A program made the translations under genes and the position numbers. Below are positions 1 through 10,769 of a stretch of DNA of 64,000 nt, piece after piece. Below the pieces are notes generated by a model. That model did no database searches. It had not been told where the DNA came from and was given only the letters and a program-made list of their open reading frames with translations. The DNA is taken from assembly GCA_010094025.1 (NCBI GenBank), contig ML991800.1:1-64000 (forward strand), read 5' to 3'. How positions within the stretch are numbered: position 1 is the stretch's first letter; each line of letters opens with the position of its first letter. This stretch comes from Viridothelium virens (Eukaryota > Ascomycota > Dothideomycetes > Trypetheliales > Trypetheliaceae).

Positions 1-19
1 ATAATTGTGTCGGCGCTGA

Positions 20-80
20 CGATATCGGCGATATCGCGGTAATTTATCGTACGATAGGGCTTATCGTACGATACGTATCG
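20..80. repeat. Cluster of short perfect palindromes
   Basis: Five perfect palindromes lie in 61 bases: CGATATCG at 20-27 and 29-36, TATCGTACGATA at 45-56 and 62-73, and CGATACGTATCG at 69-80, overlapping the previous one. They lie about 180 bases upstream of the acetyltransferase start. They could be paired binding sites for a dimeric factor or a small satellite-like remnant. The sequence alone does not decide. Confidence 0.6.
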
Positions 81-261
81 CGCCTATCGTTGCCCAGTCT
101 GGCCTCACAACGGTGTGGGTGTGCCGTTGCTTCGATTGGCAACGCCGAGCATTTCCCCGCCGCTTGTCCTGGGTCCATGTTACTCGACCTCGACCTTCTT
201 ATTGCCTGTACGGCGCGCCTGAACGACTACCTGGTACAAGCTGTCGTTGATCACCGAGATA

Positions 262-1044
262 ATGGCAGACTCTGCTCTCACCATCGAAAGTGCGATAGCT
301 GAAGACGTGACTTTGCTTACCAGCGTGTTCATGGACGGTTTTGCTAACGACGTACATACGCAAATGAAGACGATGGGCCAGAAAAATGAGAGATTTGCGA
401 ATGGGATGAGAGAAGCAATAAGCTCCTGGATACAGGACCATTCGCGATATTCAGTTCTCAAAGCCACAGACGTTGCTACAAAGCAGATTTTGGGTTGGAT
501 TTGTTGGGCTTCTCGCGAGTATGAAGATGACGCTGAACGATCTCGGAGGAAGGAGTCCAGCGAGAAACATGCCGCAGCGCTAATACGTGAGGCACAGACT
601 TCGAGACAAGATCAGCTAGACAATGTAGCGAAGCTGATCCGACCGCCAAAACATAATTTGCAGTCGGGAGAACCTTTAGACCCAATCAACCAACTTGAGT
701 CACTCACAAGTGAGCATCTGCAGCAATGGATGATAAAGGTGATGCCGCCAGGTACTATGTGTATGTATGTTGTCGCACTCGTTGTGCATCCATCATATCA
801 GTCCCGTGGGGCAGGATCTGCGCTCATCGGATGGGGAACAGCAAGAGCCGACGCTGACGCGGTATTTTGCTGGGTGAAATCATCTGAATCGGGTCACAGA
901 GCATTTGCTAAAAATGGCTTCAAGGTTGCGGAGAGTTTGCAAGTAGATCTAGATGAGTTTTCACCGGGGCCATGTCCAGTTTATGCAGATCGAAAATGGG
1001 GCCAGTCCATATTTAGATACATGATCCGGCCTCCTCATAACTGA
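262..1044 (+). CDS. GNAT-family N-acetyltransferase
   Basis: Single-exon protein of 260 aa. The start is the ATG at 262; the frame stays open a little further upstream but only with a TTG. The acetyl-CoA binding motif A of the GNAT fold is visible near residues 177-200: beta-4 'VVALVVHPSYQ', the pyrophosphate loop 'QSRGAGSAL' (Q/R-x-x-G-x-G/A), then a helix. The C-terminal 'GHRAFAKNGFKV' is the usual beta-5/alpha-4 segment. The family transfers an acetyl group from acetyl-CoA to a primary amine; the substrate cannot be inferred. Fungal genomes carry many such uncharacterised GNATs of 220-280 aa. The region around residues 95-140 is rich in charged and polar residues and is an insert relative to the minimal fold. 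No intron is needed. Confidence 0.85.
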   Translation: MADSALTIESAIAEDVTLLTSVFMDGFANDVHTQMKTMGQKNERFANGMREAISSWIQDHSRYSVLKATDVATKQILGWICWASREYEDDAERSRRKESSEKHAAALIREAQTSRQDQLDNVAKLIRPPKHNLQSGEPLDPINQLESLTSEHLQQWMIKVMPPGTMCMYVVALVVHPSYQSRGAGSALIGWGTARADADAVFCWVKSSESGHRAFAKNGFKVAESLQVDLDEFSPGPCPVYADRKWGQSIFRYMIRPPHN

Positions 1045-1688
1045 GGTGAAACGATTTTGAAAGTCACACTATTATTGCCGCAAGGCTACCTCAGATTTCT
1101 CTATAGAAGAGTGCATCCATGAAATTCTGTATTGTCACTTGCCCTTTCCAGTTGAGTCGACCAGTCTTTAAGTGAGAAATTTGCACAAGCCGTCTATAGA
1201 CTTCGCAGTGCTAGATAATTTCCAGACGTCAACAAATTCGGACAGCTTCGGGCAACTACTTTGCACGGTTTCTCTTTACTTTCGCGACAAACACCCCGTA
1301 TCAAAATCTGACCGAGCGAGAACCAATTTCCGCACATCGCAAATCCACACCCAGAATCCCCAGCGCAACGATCATCCCTGTAATAATCTCTCAGTATTGG
1401 GAAATTATCTACAATCTACGCATGGCGAACGTATTCATCAAATGTCTACTTTAAAGTTTTCAGATACAAAGAAAAAACCAGATTGAACAAAATAGGAATT
1501 GTCTCTTCTTGTAGCATGAGAGGTTTTAGACAAGAGCGATGTTGTGTGAGTGTGTGCAGCCTTCCTTAGCTTGAGCTTTCTCTTGCATTCTAGCTACACA
1601 CAATGATATTTCTAGAGCTATCTTATGTTTAGAAAGCACGAAGATAAAACCCGAAAGATACAATGCGATTAAAAAAAATTTATACTTT
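1045..1688. other. Intergenic stretch, no convincing gene
   Basis: An open frame of 104 codons at 1172-1486 has no recognisable motif and starts without an ATG, so I do not call it. The stretch becomes AT-rich toward the tRNA gene, with an eight-A run at 1671-1678 that reads as a back-up T-run for that gene on the minus strand. Confidence 0.5.
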
Positions 1689-1695
1689 AAAAAAA
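1689..1695 (-). terminator. Pol III T-run terminator of the tRNA gene
   Basis: Seven consecutive T on the minus strand begin directly after the discriminator base of the tRNA-Ala gene. A second T8 run follows about ten bases further on (1671-1678). Runs of four or more T end RNA polymerase III transcripts. Its preservation argues that the interrupted tRNA gene is still transcribed. Confidence 0.75.
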
Positions 1696-1827
1696 TGGAC
1701 TCGGAGGGAGTCGAACCCTCGACCTCTCCCATGCTAAGGGAAAATCATACCTACATCACTATATATTAGCCACTGCACGTAGTCAAACATGTAATCCTTT
1801 GATTGCTTACCGTTAGACCACGAGCCC
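1696..1827 (-). tRNA. tRNA-Ala(AGC) with a 60-nt insert in the D-loop
   Basis: Read on the minus strand, the 5' acceptor half GGGCTCG pairs with CGAGTCC and includes the G3:U70 wobble that marks alanine tRNAs. Discriminator A follows. The T arm is a five-pair stem GAGGG/CCCTC around TTCGACT. The anticodon loop TTAGCAT carries AGC on a stem with CCC/GGG at its core and is uninterrupted, so no intron sits at canonical 37/38. The D arm GTCTAACG is separated from GTATGATT by 60 extra bases; removing them gives a regular 72-nt tRNA. A box (TGGTCTAACGG) and B box (GGTTCGACTCC) are both intact, and a T7 terminator follows. Either this is a functional gene with a non-canonical intron, or a recently disrupted copy. 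The intact promoter boxes favour function but do not prove it. Confidence 0.85.
1751..1810 (-). other. Spliceosomal-looking 60-nt insert inside the tRNA
   Basis: On the minus strand the insert begins GTAAGC and ends GTAG, with GCTAAT starting 20 nt before its end. These are the donor, acceptor and branch-site forms used by protein-gene introns in this window. The insert falls between G18 and G19 of the D-loop. The four bases GGTA occur at both junctions, so the exact cut is ambiguous by a few bases; one of the few possible registers gives perfect GT-AG borders. Its 60 nt lies within the 39-144 nt range of introns here. Confidence 0.7.
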
Positions 1828-2440
1828 ATTATTAGGAAAATAATCTGTTAGCACATAATATATATTACAGTAGATATCGAACCTATCGAAGCGAGAACAG
1901 GTCGTCCCAAAGAGCGAATCGCAATGTCGATTCTCTAGAATAATAATTACATACTCCCATGACGACCGCGCAAATATGAGACAACCCGTTCGAGTGCCCA
2001 GCCGATAAATCTATACTGTCTTGGCTGATACTCGATCCGTCGTTGGCTGACCAGATTGCGATTCTCTGCACTCATATACTGTCGAAGAAGGTAGTTAACT
2101 TGGTAAGGGGCGTAAATGTTGATGTTGTGCCGGGGGGTTGGCGAAAGTGGCCGTTACCGCTGAAGCGTGAACACGTGAGTGGAGAGAGAAAACAGGACCC
2201 AGAACAGATCGATTGGTGGTGAAGCTAGAAAGCTAAGCTCGGGAGCTAGAAGCAAGAGATAGAGGGCTAGAAGCTAGTGGCGCTAGTGACGCTCAGGCCA
2301 CAAACCCACACCGCGCATCGTCCCCGCATGGCCGGACCGCACGGCCTGTGCCTCCATCTGACTTACACCCCACAAGCATACCCTAGCGCAGCATCTGGCG
2401 GCTAGGCATTGTACCTACATTCCGTGGCATCATCGCCATC
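1828..2440. other. Intergenic, with a GCTAG-rich simple repeat
   Basis: Nothing gene-like is visible. Around 2218-2290 the purine-rich sequence reuses the words GCTAGAAGC and GCTAGTG several times, which looks like a degenerate short tandem repeat. Confidence 0.4.
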
Positions 2441-2469
2441 ATCGAGAGGAAGGGAACAGTCGGGCAAGA

Positions 2470-2860
2470 GATACAAGAGACATGCTGTTGGAGCATGCAA
2501 CGCCTGTAGGCGACAAGTGTGGAAAATTGTGCGCTCGCGTAGTCACTAGTGCTTCTTCTCGAACGCCATGAAGAGCAAGACCATGCCGGAAACGTTGCCG
2601 CCAGAATAGGTCGGTGGAGGGAAGGTCCTCCAGTGGGCATCGCACTGTCAAAGGACAGATTGTAGCCTTGCCGAAAGCCGACTAAATCCCCATCTCCTTC
2701 ACTGGAAAAGGGTAAGCTGTCCACCGTCGATGCAAAGGTTCTTCGATATCTCTCGACGAGGCTACAGCTTCCCAGTACTGCAGCTGCTTGATGCTGTCAG
2801 GGATCAACAGCGACATGAAATCAACCAAGCGGTACGCGCTTTCCTTGAATAGGAAAAAGG
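2470..2860 (+). pseudogene. Possible relic of a Zn(II)2Cys6 transcription factor
   Basis: From about 2478 the plus strand reads 'KRHAVGACNACRRQ', which resembles the first half of a fungal zinc-cluster domain (C-x2-C followed by basic residues). The four remaining cysteines do not appear in the same frame: reading continues into a stop, and a KCG fragment appears in another frame. About 200 bases further on a short helix-like stretch (2744-2850) is open. No full-length frame or clear middle-homology region follows up to 3.4 kb. This would fit a decayed zinc-cluster regulator, but a chance match over so short a motif is possible. Confidence 0.25.
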
Positions 2861-3669
2861 TGAGTTGTGGATGAGAAGGATGGATGATATTTCGAAGATT
2901 GCAGTGAGGGTTTCGTTGGGATATTCTATCAGACAAAAGGGGTTGGACGGAAGGTCTGGGGGTCCCGGATGGTCGCCAAAGTTACCTACTCAAAGCCGCG
3001 AGAATGTCAGGGAATGATGATTGCATGTAACTCCGGATCCAGATACCCGGTTCGAGCTCTCCATCTCCCATGTTACACAGCAGAAACCTCGTTTACCCCT
3101 GTTACGGACTTTGTCCCACACCGGCAGAACGACTTGTTGCCACGTCAATAAGATATTTGGCATGGGCGTCTGTGGGTTATTGTCAGAGCAAGCTATGCAG
3201 CCACCCTCCGGGGCCCTCGGCTCTCGGTCAATCTTCCGAATCATTGCATGCCATTGACCAACTTGATGATACTGTTTGGACTGGAGTGGTGGCTTCACAG
3301 GCCTAGCAAACTGGACTGGCTGAAAGGGCAAATACGTAACCCCTCGCAGTTCGACTTGATGGACTATCCTGTATCCATTTACTAACATCTCGACAGAGCA
3401 CCATTTGGATGTGCCTTGATCCGTGTGTTGAGCTGGTTTAGAAGACCAAATTCAACGCACAGAGCCCAATGACCGTAATACAAGCGCTGCCTAGAAGTAA
3501 AGGCAGAGATGGCGAAGCTCCGGGGTAACTCAAGTATGTATTGATTAACCTATCAAAAGAGCCCGAATGTTAAGTTATTGGACTATTCATTCTTCATAAG
3601 CTTTACTCAATCATCATCCAACCCAAAGGAATAATTTTCTCCTGAAAGCGCCCATCCATCCAACCTGAA

Positions 3670-3921
3670 TTAAGTCTGAAGACTGAACAAGATAACTGCT
3701 AGTACAGAAGCGCCGACCCTTCTGTGTATTTCATAGAGACTGAGAGTAGAGAAACTTGTAAATAGAGGCAGTATGTGTAGTGCGACGTATAGCAGTTTAG
3801 ATTTGCGAAACCCAATCATGATTGCAAGCACTACCACGCTCATTGCGATGGTAAACACGGCTGCACCCCTGGCTGAGTAGTCTAGGATGGCGGCATAGAC
3901 TAGCCATGACCCGAGCCACAG
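3670..3921 (-). CDS. Small membrane-protein-like frame, possibly an exon remnant
   Basis: On the minus strand an open frame encodes two hydrophobic segments ('TIAMSVVVLAIMIGF' and 'LLYVALHILPLF') ending near 3670. It has no upstream ATG in frame close by. It overlaps the last codons of the homeodomain gene in another frame, so it may be the remains of a terminal exon of a different gene or chance hydrophobicity. I do not recognise a family. Confidence 0.2.
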   Translation of the reverse strand: MWLGSWLVYAAILDYSARGAAVFTIAMSVVVLAIMIGFRKSKLLYVALHILPLFTSFSTLSLYEIHRRVGASVLAVILFSLQT

Positions 3922-4765
3922 TCGAAACCTTGATACATTTCCCCGGTTCCGTTGCGCTGTAGAGTGCCATCGGGAAAAGCCGCTGGATTGAAATCGCTGA
4001 CTGGATCTTGGCCGAACCTCACATTGTCATACATCGACGCCGACATATCAGCGTTACTAGATGTATAGTCAATGATAGAACCGGTATCAAGTTCGTAAGT
4101 CATTGGCATCAGCGAACTTAGCAAGCTTGGGTCAGTCAAGGGATACTGTGACATGCTCTCGATTTGTCTCAGAGCTTCCCAGTCAGCCAAAATCTCATCG
4201 AAGTTTTGGTTTGAGGCCTTTGAATTCACGTCAACTTGAGAACGGCCATGTAAATTCTGCAGTGGGAGACTTGCATTGCTCGCTAGCACTGTAGGATCGG
4301 TTCCATGAGTGGCACCACCTTGTGCATCTCTCTCTCTCTTGCGCTGTTTCTTGAACCAATTGTTAACTTGATCTTCATTTTGAAGACCAGCTTCTACCCG
4401 GATGGTCTCCCGTCTATGTTTGTCTAGCTTTGGGCTCTCCCTGTAGCGAGATTCGAGTATTCGCCTCGTTGGGGAGGGAAACCGTCCTTGGGAACGCTGC
4501 TGCTCATTGAGGTCTCTGTTTGTATTTGAATTGCAGAGATCATGCACCGCGGACGTGGATGGCAATGAGCCAGACGTATCCACAGGGGGAAAAGTATTCG
4601 CCTTTGCACCCCAGAAAGTTAGTCCCAGTATAAACCATAGACCTCGGCGGGGGAAATTACCTGCAGTCCGTCACGGTGCGATGAATCGATTGGGAGTCGG
4701 TCGGCCTCTAAGGGAGGATGGGGGGCCAAGTCCATGCAGCCTCGACCAGGGAAAGCACGCGACAT
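3900..4765 (-). CDS. Homeodomain protein with a non-standard recognition helix
   Basis: Two exons (4765-4661, 4601-3900) with a 59-nt intron: donor GTAATT, branch ACTAAC, acceptor AAAG. The product is 268 aa if the ATG at 4765 is used. The frame is open 29 codons further upstream but has no ATG, so another 5' exon is possible. Residues about 74-128 form a homeodomain: 'RRILESRYRESPKLDK' is helix 1 and its turn, and 'EDQVNNWFKKQRKRERD' is helix 3 with the invariant W48-F49 and R53. The normally invariant Asn51 is Lys. The rest is low-complexity and Ser/Asn/Asp-rich. Homeodomain proteins bind DNA in the nucleus; in fungi many govern development. With Lys at 51 the specificity may be changed or lost. 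The fold assignment is fairly secure; the role is unknown. Confidence 0.7.
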
Positions 4766-4852
4766 AGCTGAAGAAGTAGATGGTGGAATGTGAAGAACGT
4801 TAGCCAATACCGTTCGTGGAGATGACTTGGCCTTTCCACAGGATAATGACAC

Positions 4853-7800
4853 TGGACTAAGAGAGGTTTGGATTGGAAGGGGGCTTTTATCTTATGGGAC
4901 GAATGGTATCAGAGGGAGGCACCGGAGTGACATAGAGATCCTTACCACAAGATTGAACAAGTAACCGAGATCACAAAGCTCAACAATACATCGTGTGCTT
5001 CCAAGATTGAGGAACCTCGCCGCCCCAAGAACCGGGCCATCTCAAGAACCCGGAGTCAAGAAGAACTAAGTGCGTTAAGAAAAGCATAGTCCTGGTTCAT
5101 CAGTCAACCCCTAAGGGCTTGATTTGGTAAGGCGGACCATCAGGAGCAAGGTCAAGTCGGAGGCCAGCGGCACTTCCACTCTTTTAGTCCGTTGCGACTG
5201 TTTAACGATCTGTGGATGGAACCGTGCCCAATGTCAGCACATCCTTCCACACCACCCTCCCAAGCAGTGCTTCGAATTTCGAACCAGGATAGGATGAACT
5301 AGAAACTAAAGTTCTGTGACGAGGCACGGGATTGCACTCACAAAGCTTCTATCGATGAAACGGCTTCCGGGCGCTCCACTGGCATTTGTGTTAAATGGAT
5401 TTTGGTTCTTAGAGCTGCATAAAATTGCGCTGCTCATTCATCTCCGTAGTAGCCATACAGACTTTGCCAGACCGGTAATTGCCGACTCTCTGCGTCCTAT
5501 ACATAAAATGAAATTAGCAAGAAAATGTGTTTGTAGATATATCTGCTTTTATAGTTTTAAGCTGGTTGTATCCAAAGGGAAGGTCTTGAAGTTGCCGGGT
5601 AAAGGCAAAGTGCGGGATGATTATCGTGGGACCTATATTGGTCGGTGAACCAGTCCACTGGCAGGCTATTTTAGCTTCGTGATACAGAGCTAATGCAGAA
5701 GTAAGGGTAAAGAAAAAAAGAAAAACAAAAGGGGGCGCCACTTGAGATTCTGCAATGCTCGTACATTAAGCCTCAGGTACAGGCAAGAAACTTCCTCCTG
5801 TAGAATAGAATGACAGGCTATCACAGATATCAGACCTCCGGAGCTCGAGATGTACCTGTATTACCCGAAACTTTATCCACTAAATGTGCTTGCTCCATGG
5901 CCTTCGAAAGGTTCTAGAAAAGGTTGTGAGCAAGGTTCGAGGACGGCTTCATGATGTAATTCGACGCTTGGCTGCCCATGATCGCTGTCAATGGTGAGCG
6001 GCTCAGGGCCAATAGAATAGAAGGATCTAAAGAATCGAGCCTGGCACTGAAACTGCAGAATCGAAGGAGCGTAATGTTGTGAACTCATCTGTCACACCAT
6101 AGCGAGACCGAGAACATGAGTGCCCGGACGAGCAACGACATACACGTGAACCGTGCTATGGAGCAGATGGGAGGTCAGCAATCAGCGCGCTTGGTTCATT
6201 TATGTTGGGGTAGGTTCATGTACAGCTTACCGACTATTAGCTCTCCTGTAATGTCATGGAGACCGGGCCGATTACAGATGAGTGCTGATCCCAGCAGAAA
6301 GGAGTGTGTGAGGTTTCTAGCCTCGGGAGGAAAGGCGACCGATTTGCAAAAACGCCTGGCGAATCTTGCAAGGTGGAAGGTGTCAGGTTCCTGCAGATTT
6401 CGACTCATACGAGGCTCCATCAGACCTGTTACCAGATAGTTCCTAGCTGCGGCTTGGATTTGATGGCCTCCGTTCACATGACGCCACGGCGCTTACAGCC
6501 TGAGAGCATGGCGTATTTCCCGCATCAGAACTGCGCAGATAGGTGCCGTCCCCTTCTTCCACAGTCGTTCTGGAAGGAAGTTTAATGTCGATTGGCTTTT
6601 TACCTTCTCAACCAACCTTCAACTTGATGCTTCAAATGACGTTTCTCGTTGGATTTAGACATCGACACGGAGGATATGGGAGGGTCAGTGAGGTGTCCAG
6701 CAACAGGCATACATGGCAATAGCCTCCGGGAGAATGGGAAGCCTACATGGATACACTGCATAATCCTCCTGAACTCCGCATGACATCGGTCTTCTGTCAA
6801 GACTCACCGACTGAAGTCCGCCGAGCCGCGATTTTGAGGCGAACTACAATCGTTGATCAGCCGCATCTATAGATTTCCAACCATCGTGAGCTGTAAGAAT
6901 AGGGCCTTAGTTGCGATTTCTCTCGAATTGTATTCTCAAGCTGACCTAAATCTCATGCCAGCACACGGAATGGTTAATACATATTCTCTAGCAAGTAAGA
7001 GTATGAAAAATGTTAGGTATCCCATCATGCGGTACTCCCGCCTGGCCTGCTCATTTTTTGCTGCGGACAAGGGGATGAGGTTTATCTCCTGGATCTGGGT
7101 TGCGTCTAGGCTCAGAAACTTGGAAAATTCTGAAGAAGGATCAAAAGCTTGACAATGGTTCAGCAACCTGATTATGCGCATGCGCCACTGCCGTTCTCAA
7201 TTCGGTCAAGAGCAGGGCACAATATGACAAATTGCGTGACTGGAATTTGAGGCGTGATTGGCAGTCAGTGTCGCTTAGCGTTACGAGAGTATATCAGCGC
7301 ACTGAACTGATAGGGATAAAGGTACTTCATTGATTGGAATTGAAAAGCCAAGACCCATGCATGAGAAGTACCTGCAGCATTAGAGCCCGAATCTCGTCCA
7401 TTAATTGATGACAATTGTGGCATATCTAAAATTACTGAGAACTGGAGAATATCTTCAAACGTGGACGTGTTCTGTGAACCCGGATGATGTCGTCTACATG
7501 GTTGCCTAAGTATGACACCATCAAGGTTCATTCTAGTGCATATTTCTGCCGACTCAAGGTGATATTATTGACACGCCGGACTCTCAAGAAGCTCAGCCGT
7601 GGATGGGTGATGGTCTTAAATTTCTGGTCCGAGTCTTTGAGTGAATACCGTGACCCCAGGGAACAATAGCTAAAGAGGTTGTATGTGCTTCCAAGTACAG
7701 ACAGGGATACGGCCCAGTACGCCGAAAAGTGGGGAGAACTTTCGTACGTTGTTTAGGCATCAATCAGGTAGTGACGCTGCCGTGGCTGCTTATCGAAATG

Positions 7801-9690
7801 GTCCAGAGTTGTGAACGCTGGACCTCGACGTGCCCGACCCCGAGGAGCTAGCCGTGTGCGTGCTAGCACCCTAGAGTCCGCATCGCCCGCATCCCGTGTT
7901 TGACCTGTTTGCACCACGGTAGTGATACACGTGACCCTCAAAGTTTAACCCTTCGTGGGTCCTCCACTGTAGCTTAGCTTCTGCGTAGAACAATTCAAGC
8001 CTTGACCAGCACCTTGACAACAAGGTCAAAGTAGGCGGTCCTTGATTTTTACAAAACCAGAGACCAGAAATGCCTGATGCTTATATACCTCTTCCAATTG
8101 TCAGATTCTTATGTGGTGCGATCATGTCATAACAGGATAGCACGCTCGATGCGGCTCGAGCAGTGTGGTACTGCTGGCATGAGACTAGGCCTCTGTAAGC
8201 ACTGGATCAGTCCTACTTATGAGCTGATTCTAACTCAACATGAGCGGATTCTGTCAATGGGTCTTGGCATAATGCGATAAAGCTACGAGGTTTCCACGCG
8301 TGAAGCCAGCAGTCGGGAATGAAGACGTTTTCTTATCGAACAACCTCATTTCGGCGACAACCTCGCTGGACATGCCAGTTCTCATTGCCCAGCCTGAGAT
8401 TGCAAAGGTATGTTCCAGAACAGGGGCTTGGGAGAGCCTCGCTCAATCCGTGAACGGCTTGAAGGGGTGTGGACTGATCGCATTTCGTGGACTGAAAGTG
8501 ATCTCTTACGTTCAAAATTTGCACACATTGACCTTCATTTCTGACACTTTGAAAATTTGGACAAATCACTCGACAGGTAGACTTCAATTCTTGTGCGCGC
8601 TGGGTAAGGCAGTTCTCGTCTTATGTCCTTTCAGCACTGCACTTCGGCTACGAAAAGTTCAAACATCCCAAGTACTAGGATTTTGAAGTGGAAGGTGTCC
8701 AAGGTCGGTGGGTTGGCGTGGCTGCTGAGGTACGACAGGTACAGCGTCCAACTGGTACTTACTTAACATCCATACCTCAGATAGACCGCAGCGACCGTGT
8801 AAAGTAGACTCCATCTTCAGAACTTTTGGAAACATCTACAGAGCTAGGTGCGGAAATGACTTCAACAAGATGGCTTGAGTAGATCGCGTACCGGCGAGAT
8901 CTATCGAGGTCCAACAATGAACATCGTGACTGCTACAGACTTGGATATGGGCGTTTACTACGCCATGATTTATGCCGCTGAGTCCCGGATAGGTAGTTCA
9001 ACATAAAGATCACACCATAGCAACCAATTTTCTAGCTAGGATACTTTTTTAAATGTTTAAACAAGGCATCGAACATATATCACTGAATATTGACCGGTTT
9101 GTGGTGTTCAGAGTTATCCTGGAGACTAAGTGCTTTCTTGTCACACCTAGAAATATCTTTCCCATCATTTACCTGATCGACCGTCCTCAAGAACAAGCTG
9201 CAATACACAATCATCAAAGTTGTGGGCTAGCGCGTAAGACAAGGCTAAGAACGTAAAAATGTGACTCAATGGCAATGGATGAAGATCCAATCAGGCCGCA
9301 AGCTGCTCGGCAATCGTTCAGGAGGTCATTGTGGGACGTCTGAGACTCGCTTGGGAACAAATAATCTCCGACTCATGATGATAACAGCACCCATTTTTAC
9401 AGATATCTTTCCCTTTTAAACGAGATTTGCCCCTTCAGATATCGCCAGGGCGCAGAATAGCTGTGCTATCAGCACCTTCTCCCATCCGTGTAGGCTGCAA
9501 AATACGGAAAGTATATCCTGTTTGCCCGGTAAAAGAATCGATTGGAGTGAAGTCCAACCTTTTGCTTGTTGCAGGTAATGATCACCCGTCCTCAGGATCT
9601 GTGTATGTACTTGCTTTGGATTTCGAGCCACATGTTCTGGACGAAGTGAACAGTCTGCTTCTCGAGATTGATTGACGGGATCGAGGGCTT
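4853..9690. other. Long gene-poor stretch
   Basis: About 4.8 kb in which every open frame is under about 130 codons, lacks a recognisable motif, and is not joined to a neighbour by a convincing splice pair. Base composition is ordinary, with no strong AT bias that would suggest heavy RIP. I see no terminal repeats, tRNA, 5S rRNA or transposase motifs. Unrecognised small genes or non-coding transcripts cannot be excluded. Confidence 0.4.
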
Positions 9691-9699
9691 CCGTCCCAA

Positions 9700-10769
9700 G
9701 TTGTTGTGCCGACCATGTAATTCACGAGCACAAGAAGTACCGGCAGACATGTGCAAATAATCGATGTGTTTATCTCCACAGTTGATCAGATCACAGAATC
9801 CAAGATCGTGTCTATAAGATATGAGATTCAGCTTTTGCGTTCTTTTCTTGCCCCGGAAGAGGCGGAATGGCGAGAATTGACCACCCAGGTGGAACTTGAA
9901 CGTATGAGTGAAGAACAAGATGAGATTTTGCTTACAGGGAACATCTCTCGTATTGAGTGTTTCTAGCGAAATTGTGCGCATTACACTAGAGATACATACA
10001 CTAGTAGCGTCAGCTTAATCCGATGCTAAACGAGATCGAAGGTCTTACAGTCCCCAAAGAAGGAATAGCAGAGATATCAGAATCTTCCGCCGGGCCGTCA
10101 TTTGAAGCTTCCAGATACGGGTTTGAGGTATCGCAAGAATGACGATGTCCAAGACAATGTTGATAATGGACATAATAATATCGAATGGTTTCTCTTGAAT
10201 GCTCGTAAAGTGAGGTGCCCAAGACCCCCGCTGGGCTTCAAGGGGAGAAAGCTCGAGCATGTTGGTAACAAGACCTGCAATGACGTATCCAGTGAAAATA
10301 CTTCCCAAGGTCCACTTCCATATTTGAAGCGAGCGAACAGGAAATATACGACTATACATGATCAATGCTGATATCTTTGGCAACGCAATGGCAAAGGTGT
10401 ACGTCCATGTGCCGGCCAAATCTGTCTGCAAGGTGCGTTAGACAACTTCAAACAGCTTCGCGATCGCGAAATCACCTTGTACCCCACTTCCAGCTCTTGA
10501 TCATTATACTGCGTAATGTGATATCCCGCGTGCCCATCTTTAAGCGCGACCACGGATGCGATTATGAAACCGTAAGAGGTTGTTAGAGCAGCGAGACTGG
10601 TCCAGTCGTCCCACCCGATACCTGCGCGCATCTTACGAGCTACAAATCGAGCAATGACTGCAAGTGTAGATAGCAAAGTCAGAAAAGTGAAGACAATGAG
10701 GGCAGCCACTCCGTCTCGCCCTAACTTATGTGGATTGACAGGCGTCGATGGACTCTTGTCAGCCATCAT
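9700..10769 (-). pseudogene. PTH11/SAT4-type rhodopsin-like membrane protein, in-frame stop
   Basis: Exons 10769-10476, 10425-10049, 10000-9936 and a last one from 9811 are joined by introns of 50, 48 and 124 nt with GTGATT/GTAAGA/GTAAGC donors and phases that agree. The product matches the fungal rhodopsin-like integral membrane family: 'ARFVARKMRAGIGWDDW' after the first helix, 'TWTYTFAIALPKISAL', several further helices, and 'EINTSIICTCLPVL' in the seventh. These are plasma-membrane sensors, often in large accessory families. In the last exon the frame carries TGA at 9786-9788 where homologues have Trp ('DSVI-stop-STVEIN'), a single G-to-A type change. The stop removes the last helix, and the tail beyond it looks degraded. 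A gene broken only recently is the simplest reading. A sequencing error is the alternative. Confidence 0.7.

Noticed and set aside
1696-1827. Canonical tRNA intron at position 37/38
   Set aside because: The anticodon loop TTAGCAT and both halves of its stem are contiguous; the extra bases lie in the D-loop.
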